Below are positions 59,266 through 64,000 of a DNA stretch of 64,000 bases, one piece after another (position 1 is the stretch's first letter; each line of letters begins with the position of its first letter). The notes below the pieces were generated by a model. The model saw only the letters and a program-made list of their open reading frames with translations, was not told where the DNA came from and ran no database searches. The position numbers were made by a program, and so were the translations under genes. Origin of the DNA: Pseudoneurospora amorphoporcata (Eukaryota > Ascomycota > Sordariomycetes > Sordariales > Sordariaceae); NCBI GenBank assembly GCA_033297205.1, contig MU859072.1, positions 248,001 through 312,000 of the forward strand, given 5' to 3'.

Positions 59266-60115
59266 CTAGTTGAAGCTCACATGAACGTGATCCCTAGAAT
59301 AAGAGACAACACTTGTCAGCACAAACATCACAGCCCAGGAGATCAAGCACAAACTTCACTTACCAGTGGTTCTGGGTAATCGACCCACGATCCTCCATAG
59401 TCCTCCAAGAGGTCCAGCTCTTAACCGAGTCGATCGACGGGTTCCAGATCTTCTGGCCCCAAATGACATACTTGAGGTTCAGAGTACTCCGGTTATTCAT
59501 GACCCACTCGGCGATCTCGCGGCCGGACATGGTGGGAACACCGCCAGCATCCGAACACATGAAATCAATAGCCTTGCCCGTACAATGATCGCTGGTTGCG
59601 CCCGCCTCGCAATCGCGAATGCAATAAATCTCCCTGACCCGTCCCGGGAAAGCCGCCACAACCGTTTGCGCCCCCGTCACCGATACCTGCTTGCACGATC
59701 CCACGGCGGGGTAGGTGGGGGTCGAGTAGCCGCCGAATCCCGTGGCGGTCGACGAGCAGCACTTCATCTGCGAAGGTCCCGGGCAAAAGCCGGAGGAGGA
59801 GGAGCCGGCGCAGTCGGATTGCCAGCGGCAGTTGCCGCCGCTTCCGCAGGAGGACTTGGTGCAGCACTTGATGTCGGCGGCGTCGGCGGGACAGGCGCCG
59901 GAGATGGAGGTGCCGCCGTTGGAGGAGCAATCGGCGGATGTGATGCAGACGCCTGGTAGAAGGAGAAAAGGTTAGTGGTGAGAGATCTTGGGGTAGGCGA
60001 GAGAAGTTGGGTTGGGCTGCTTGCCTGCTGCGCCTCCGGAGCCAATGCAGGGCTCGTTGACGGCGGCCATGGCCACCGAGGCGGCGAGGAGGGAGAGGAG
60101 AGATTGAGTCCGCAT
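59266..60115 (-). CDS. Secreted cysteine-rich protein with M15-like zinc-binding C-terminal domain (235 aa)
   Basis: Three minus-strand exons: 60115-60025, 59952-59364 and 59293-59266. Intron 1 has a non-canonical GC donor (CAG|GCAAGC) and an ordinary CCAG acceptor; no GT occurs within it. The N-terminal MRTQSLLSLLAASVAMA is a signal peptide. Residues 20-100 form a Cys/Ser/Gly-rich domain with about ten cysteines (CITSADCSSNGG, IKCCTKSSCGSGGNCRW, MKCCSS). The C-terminal domain has SDHCTGKAIDFM (His153, Asp160) and ends NHWDHVHVSFN (His229, His231). This is the SxHxxGxAxD plus HxH arrangement of M15/VanY-like zinc peptidases and of actinobacterial secreted proteins with the VIWxQxIWN motif, seen here as KYVIWGQKIWN. 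It is possibly a wall- or peptidoglycan-active enzyme; activity is not proven. It is convergent with the sulfate permease. Confidence 0.88.
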
Positions 60116-61925
60116 TGTGAAGGATGGTTTCGTTCTGACGAGCTCAAGTGGGATGAAGACAGTACTTGGATGGGAGAATGGAACTCACAAAGGGTCGATC
60201 GCTTCTGTCTTTTATACTTCTCCATGTCTTCGTATGGAAATTGGGTATAGATCTATTTCGTCCAAGACCCGCCTCCTCCCCCAAATCCCATTCTTGGCTT
60301 GCAGTAGCCAATGTGGGTGATCGACGGGGTTTATTGGTTTCATCACCTTGATCAGGAGGTTGTTGATGGCCGACGCCACGATGTAAGGTTGAGAGTGTTT
60401 AGCATCGACGGGGTCCATCTGTGGCTGAAAGTGTTCGACCTGCCTATTGAGGATGGCACGCCCGTCTCCCAAGTTTGCCAAGAACGGCGAGTGTCTAGAC
60501 GTCTGTGAAGGATCAAGTCACTATCTGATAGCCGTGGCGGAATGAGGTCGGTGGCTTGCTTTGGAAGTCGAGTGTTAACTTGCGCCAAGTTACTCGGCGC
60601 GGCATATCTCTTGTTCACATATCAAGATCGACTTCGTCAAAACGCGGGGATGCTGGGCTGGCAAAAGTTGCCGACATTGATATTGCAGTAAGCAATGCAT
60701 CATGAGATCTCACAGACTGTTCCTAACTGTAATGAAGCTAGCTTGTTTTAGGCAAGAGAAAGCCGGGTTCTCCGCTGCTATCGGGCCACTAGGGAAGGCA
60801 CAACCGTGAGGGATCAAGACCCTGGTCACGCAAAGAGTCCTGAGACTTCATTCGAGGAGTTCAATCTTAAGAACATCAGTTATTTTTTTCGCAAACACGA
60901 AATTGGAGATCGTATAAAAGCTGTTGGCCATCTGCTTGTATGCCTCCTTAATAATTCTCGTTTGCATTGGAAGCTTGATGCTGCTCAAACTTCAAGGTTC
61001 AAACTGGACAATCCACAATTACCCATGAACAATCCACTGTTAATCAGTTGTGGGATCTGTGAGGCTTTCGCGTTGGGTTGTCCCTTGTCTAGTCTGTCGC
61101 CTTCCCAGTCTTCCACTTTCTCTTGTTTCTCTTTGTATCTTTTGATTTTTGATTCCCTTGTTACGGGCAGCAGTGATTGTGATCCAAATCAGGGTGTAAA
61201 GCCAGGAAGCGATTGGGTGTCTACCTTACCTACCTCTAGAGGTAGCAAGTCGTTGTATGACTTTAGAACAAGGTGAAATTGTGAGAAGAAAAAGCGGCAA
61301 ACAACTGCAACAACAACGACAACAAACCTTCCCCATCTTCAACGCTTGGTTTCCACAAGTTAAATGTGAAGAGGTCGCAAAAGAGGTTGGAGATATGTAA
61401 GTCGCTTGTCCCGGTGCCGCGGACGATGCGTCCTCCATCCTGTCGGACATCATCTATTTCTGAGCAACTGCCACCGACAGCGCATATAAGCCATGACTGT
61501 ATGTGGTCTTGGAAACCATGTTGTCCCCCAATTCCAGCGCAGTCTTCGGACAGTCTGGTGTTCAAGTTTAGGTACGCTTTTGTTCCGGTTTTCATGCTGG
61601 TCCTCCATCCTCCACGAATTCCATTGTCGATGTGGCTACATGAACCATTCCATCACGACAATGTTCTCAGCCTCCCATGCATTGCTGTATGCACGTATTT
61701 CCAGCAGAGCGGCCCAAATGCGCATGACTGTTTATTGATCAAAATGTACCTTAAACAGGGCTATAAATACGAGGTATTCCTCTAGAGTGTGCCTCTTCTT
61801 TTCCTTCCTTCTCCTCTCCCCTCTCCCTCCCCTCCTCCTCAGCCTCCACCACACTTCTGCTCTTTTATTTGGAAACAACACTTCCATTCTTTCTCTTCTG
61901 CAACCACACCTTTGACCTCGCCACG
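60116..61925. other. Intergenic region
   Basis: About 1.8 kb between the divergently oriented secreted-protein gene and the orphan gene at 61926. No gene is supported. A plus-strand open frame at 60806-61276 lacks an ATG at its start and has no domain. Pyrimidine-rich sequence at 61,795-61,860 is the probable leader of the next gene. Confidence 0.5.
61762..61768 (+). promoter_or_regulatory. TATA box of the orphan gene
   Basis: TATAAAT lies about 160 bp upstream of the ATG at 61926. It is followed by a CT-rich tract, the usual arrangement around fungal transcription starts. Confidence 0.5.
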
Positions 61926-62411
61926 ATGCCGGTCATCAAAGGCGTCGTCATCTGCAACATGAACGGCACCAATCCTCCTAGAAGGAGGAAAGGTGACCCC
62001 CTTCCCCAGAAACTGAACCCACTGGCCCCAGACTTCGTCCCGAAGAACCTGGAGCTCACTCCTCCAAGTTGCGGAAAACCCGCCTTCGCTGGTCCTGATC
62101 TCATGCTGGTAAGACAGCAGCATCCGCCTCATATGGGCCCTTGTCCCTATCAAGGGCTTCAAAAGCCCTACCAGGGACTTCAAGGGGTATACATCCACCA
62201 CGGCCATAATCGCCAGGTATCCGGTGAATCCAGTGTCTGTAGTGCTCCCGACTCCTATCAAGGACCCCATGTGGCCTACCAGCCACCTGCCGCCACCTTC
62301 ACCTATGAGCCACACATGAGCTTTGGCCGTAACATTTACCAGGAGGTGATGGCGGAGTTGAACAATCCTCATCCGCCGAGGCACTTCGTGTATCAAGCGC
62401 CTGCTTACTAA
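61926..62411 (+). CDS. Proline/tyrosine-rich orphan protein (161 aa)
   Basis: Single-exon frame from the ATG in CCACGATGCCG to TAA. It is preceded by a TATA box and a pyrimidine tract, which favours a real gene. The protein is rich in Pro, Gln, His and Tyr, with no membrane segment or signal peptide. A basic patch (NPPRRRKGDP) lies near residue 18. Short repeats occur in the middle: CPYQGLQ, PYQGLQ and SYQGPH. The end is RHFVYQAPAY. I recognise no family. It may be a sexual- or conidiation-stage low-complexity protein, but nothing in the sequence decides this. Confidence 0.6.
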   Translation: MPVIKGVVICNMNGTNPPRRRKGDPLPQKLNPLAPDFVPKNLELTPPSCGKPAFAGPDLMLVRQQHPPHMGPCPYQGLQKPYQGLQGVYIHHGHNRQVSGESSVCSAPDSYQGPHVAYQPPAATFTYEPHMSFGRNIYQEVMAELNNPHPPRHFVYQAPAY

Positions 62412-63880
62412 CCGCCTATCGGTGGGCAAACCATTTGAGTTTAATCCCTTCCGACAACGACCACTGAAGACGCCAGTCAGTGCATCAAGCGAGTTGTTGC
62501 AAGCTGCTAACCAACGTTCTGGAATTCCAGTTGTTTGGAGTCCGCGATTTTAGAAAGGGAACCCGCCCGTGACTGCCCACAGCCAGAGGGAGTAAGTTTT
62601 CCCCATAATCTCGATTCCATCCTTCACCTGTCCGACATAATCCAGTACTAACTCGAAATCAGAGCTCGTTCGCAGGAGGATGGGTCAAACGGCCAGGGAA
62701 CACATATGAGGAGGAGAACCACAAAGGGGGCCTCGAAGGGCACAAGATGACCATCCAGCGTCACTCTCTCCATTCTTTACCACTTGACGAGTTCTTTTGT
62801 CTACATACCTATGTCTCGCTGATCTGCATCAAGCGGCATGAAGCAAGCTTTGGTGTTTTTTCTTGCTACCTTAGCGAAGAGAATCGACCCATTTGTCGCA
62901 TCCAGGCCTCTGTTTCTTTCAAGTGTCGCCGTCTCGCCGCTGATGTGGTGGTATGTTGCATAATCTGGGAGGAAGTTGGTACATATGCAACATGCACCCT
63001 TCATTCTTTTTGCTCGGAATTTCGAATTTCGGCAAAATGTCTTCTTTGCAGGCGCCTCGGGTGTGGGAAACGTAAATCGGCCGGAAATTGAAAGTTTACG
63101 AGTTTAAACCGTCTAAGTAACTATTAAACAGCCGTTGTTCAGCGGTTCACAATATTGTAGTTCATTGAGACATGATAGTCAATACCATCAACTCCGCATT
63201 GGCGGTTCTCACGCTCTTGACCGGTATCAATAGTCAATGCACCATGGTCTTTCTTAACTACTTCAAATTTAGATAAGAAAGGTAGGAAACTATCAACCAG
63301 CCATCAATACAAAGTTAAGCAAATAAACCGTCTAGAAATTGTAACGATAAGTAAGGTAGTTTGAAAAAAATTTGACCATGCATCTACGGTTGTACACCGG
63401 TTTCCCAACCCCCATCATGATCCCCTAAGTCGCAAAAACCACGAGAGTCGCAAATACGGACTTCCTTTCAAGACCGCCCGATCGGTGGTAAAAACACAAT
63501 GCGCTGCTTCTCGTAGAGGGACTGACTGGAATGGAATGCGTGTCTGGAAAGATAATTCGGGAGACGGAAGTGCCTGCCTGGTCCGCAATACGTACAGCAA
63601 TTGCACAGTTGTCCGCCAAGTTACCAAGAGAAAACATTTCCCGCCTTACATGCTTTTCGATATGTCGGCTCCAACTTCAAAGCCAAAGATATCTAATGCA
63701 ACAATTATTAACTTCACACCTCCACGTTTGCGACTTTCGCGAGTATCTTCGGTGTTGAAATTGTAGACCTGGGTGGTATATGTGCAGTGGCGCACTGCGC
63801 ACCAAGCCCGCAGCATTAGCATGTGCGTGTACGCACTTATCTTAGTTATGTATTACTTGCAGCAGTAATCCAACATCAAA
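62412..63880. other. Intergenic region upstream of tRNA-Phe
   Basis: About 1.5 kb with no supported gene. The stretch 63,100-63,370 is AT-rich and repeats TAAACCGTCTA about 220 bp apart. Short open frames near 62,750-63,090 and 63,415-63,770 have no domains. Confidence 0.5.
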
Positions 63881-63969
63881 GCGGGTTTAGCTCAGTTGGG
63901 AGAGCGTCAGACTGAAGTCCACTTCACTCATAAATCTGAAGGTCGTGTGTTCGATCCACACAAACCGCA
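63881..63969 (+). tRNA. tRNA-Phe (anticodon GAA) with 16-nt intron
   Basis: The cloverleaf is complete. The acceptor strand is GCGGGTT, and the D-arm AGCTCAGTTGGGAGAGC contains box A. The anticodon stem TCAGA pairs with TCTGA around the loop CT-GAA-G...A. The T-arm is GTGTG-TTCGATC-CACAC (box B). The intron, one nucleotide after the anticodon, is about 16 nt, as in eukaryotic nuclear tRNA-Phe genes. The 3' side AAACCGC pairs with the acceptor except for one G-A mismatch at the fifth pair. A T-rich Pol III terminator (GTCTTTTTC) starts 2 nt downstream. Confidence 0.96.
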
Positions 63970-64000
63970 TGTCTTTTTCGCATTTTTTTCCTTTCGGTTT

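Noticed and set aside
60806..61276. 156-codon plus-strand open frame
   Set aside because: It does not begin with ATG and shows no domain or intron support.
1..64000. CRISPR arrays, Shine-Dalgarno sites, operons, 5S rRNA genes
   Set aside because: The window is eukaryotic; no regularly spaced repeats were seen and no match to the dispersed fungal 5S rRNA sequence was noticed by eye on either strand.

Overview
The window is nuclear DNA of a filamentous ascomycete. Genes are split by short introns (about 55-230 nt) with GTAAGT-like donors, CTAAC-like branch sites and CAG/TAG acceptors. Intergenic gaps are long, there is an intron-bearing tRNA-Phe gene, and a decayed AT-rich tract carries C/T-type differences. 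Together with a DBP4 helicase of 823 residues and a CYS-type sulfate permease, this points to the Sordariomycetes, most likely Neurospora or Sordaria. That assignment is inferred from gene content, not from a search. All exon coordinates were worked out by hand from splice signals and reading-frame closure.

Layout. 0-6 kb: 3' part of the CCT1 chaperonin gene (+), a small secreted cysteine-containing protein (+), and a monocarboxylate-type MFS transporter (+). 6.5-17.5 kb, all minus strand: a SNF2 ATPase with an embedded RING finger, then a 1851-residue ankyrin-type protein. 20-23.5 kb: a quinone-oxidoreductase-type MDR protein (+) facing a UDP-glucose 4-epimerase (-). 26.7-33 kb: a SUN-domain nuclear-envelope protein and the DBP4 ribosome-biogenesis helicase (both +). 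34.9-36.3 kb: a small RBR ubiquitin ligase gene with two in-phase candidate terminal exons. 37.7-48.2 kb: an accessory block of four BTB-domain paralogues (three intact, one pseudogene), with two TA-flanked inverted-repeat elements and an AT-rich decayed tract. 49-50.8 kb: an amino-acid permease (-) with a 47-nt T run upstream. 52.6-53.5 kb: a frame-disrupted gene. 56.3-60.1 kb: a sulfate permease (+) convergent with a secreted cysteine-rich protein carrying an M15-like zinc motif (-). The window ends with a proline/tyrosine-rich orphan gene and tRNA-Phe(GAA).

The flanks are conserved housekeeping genes with little functional linkage to each other. The most unusual part is 34.9-48.2 kb. There an FG-repeat (GLFG-type, nucleoporin-like) region is fused N-terminally to a BTB protein. 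A divergent paralogue carries a short degenerate FG-like tail at its C-terminus instead. A third paralogue has no FG region, and a fourth is dead. This looks like a locally expanding and decaying family. Any nuclear-pore connection is a hypothesis only.
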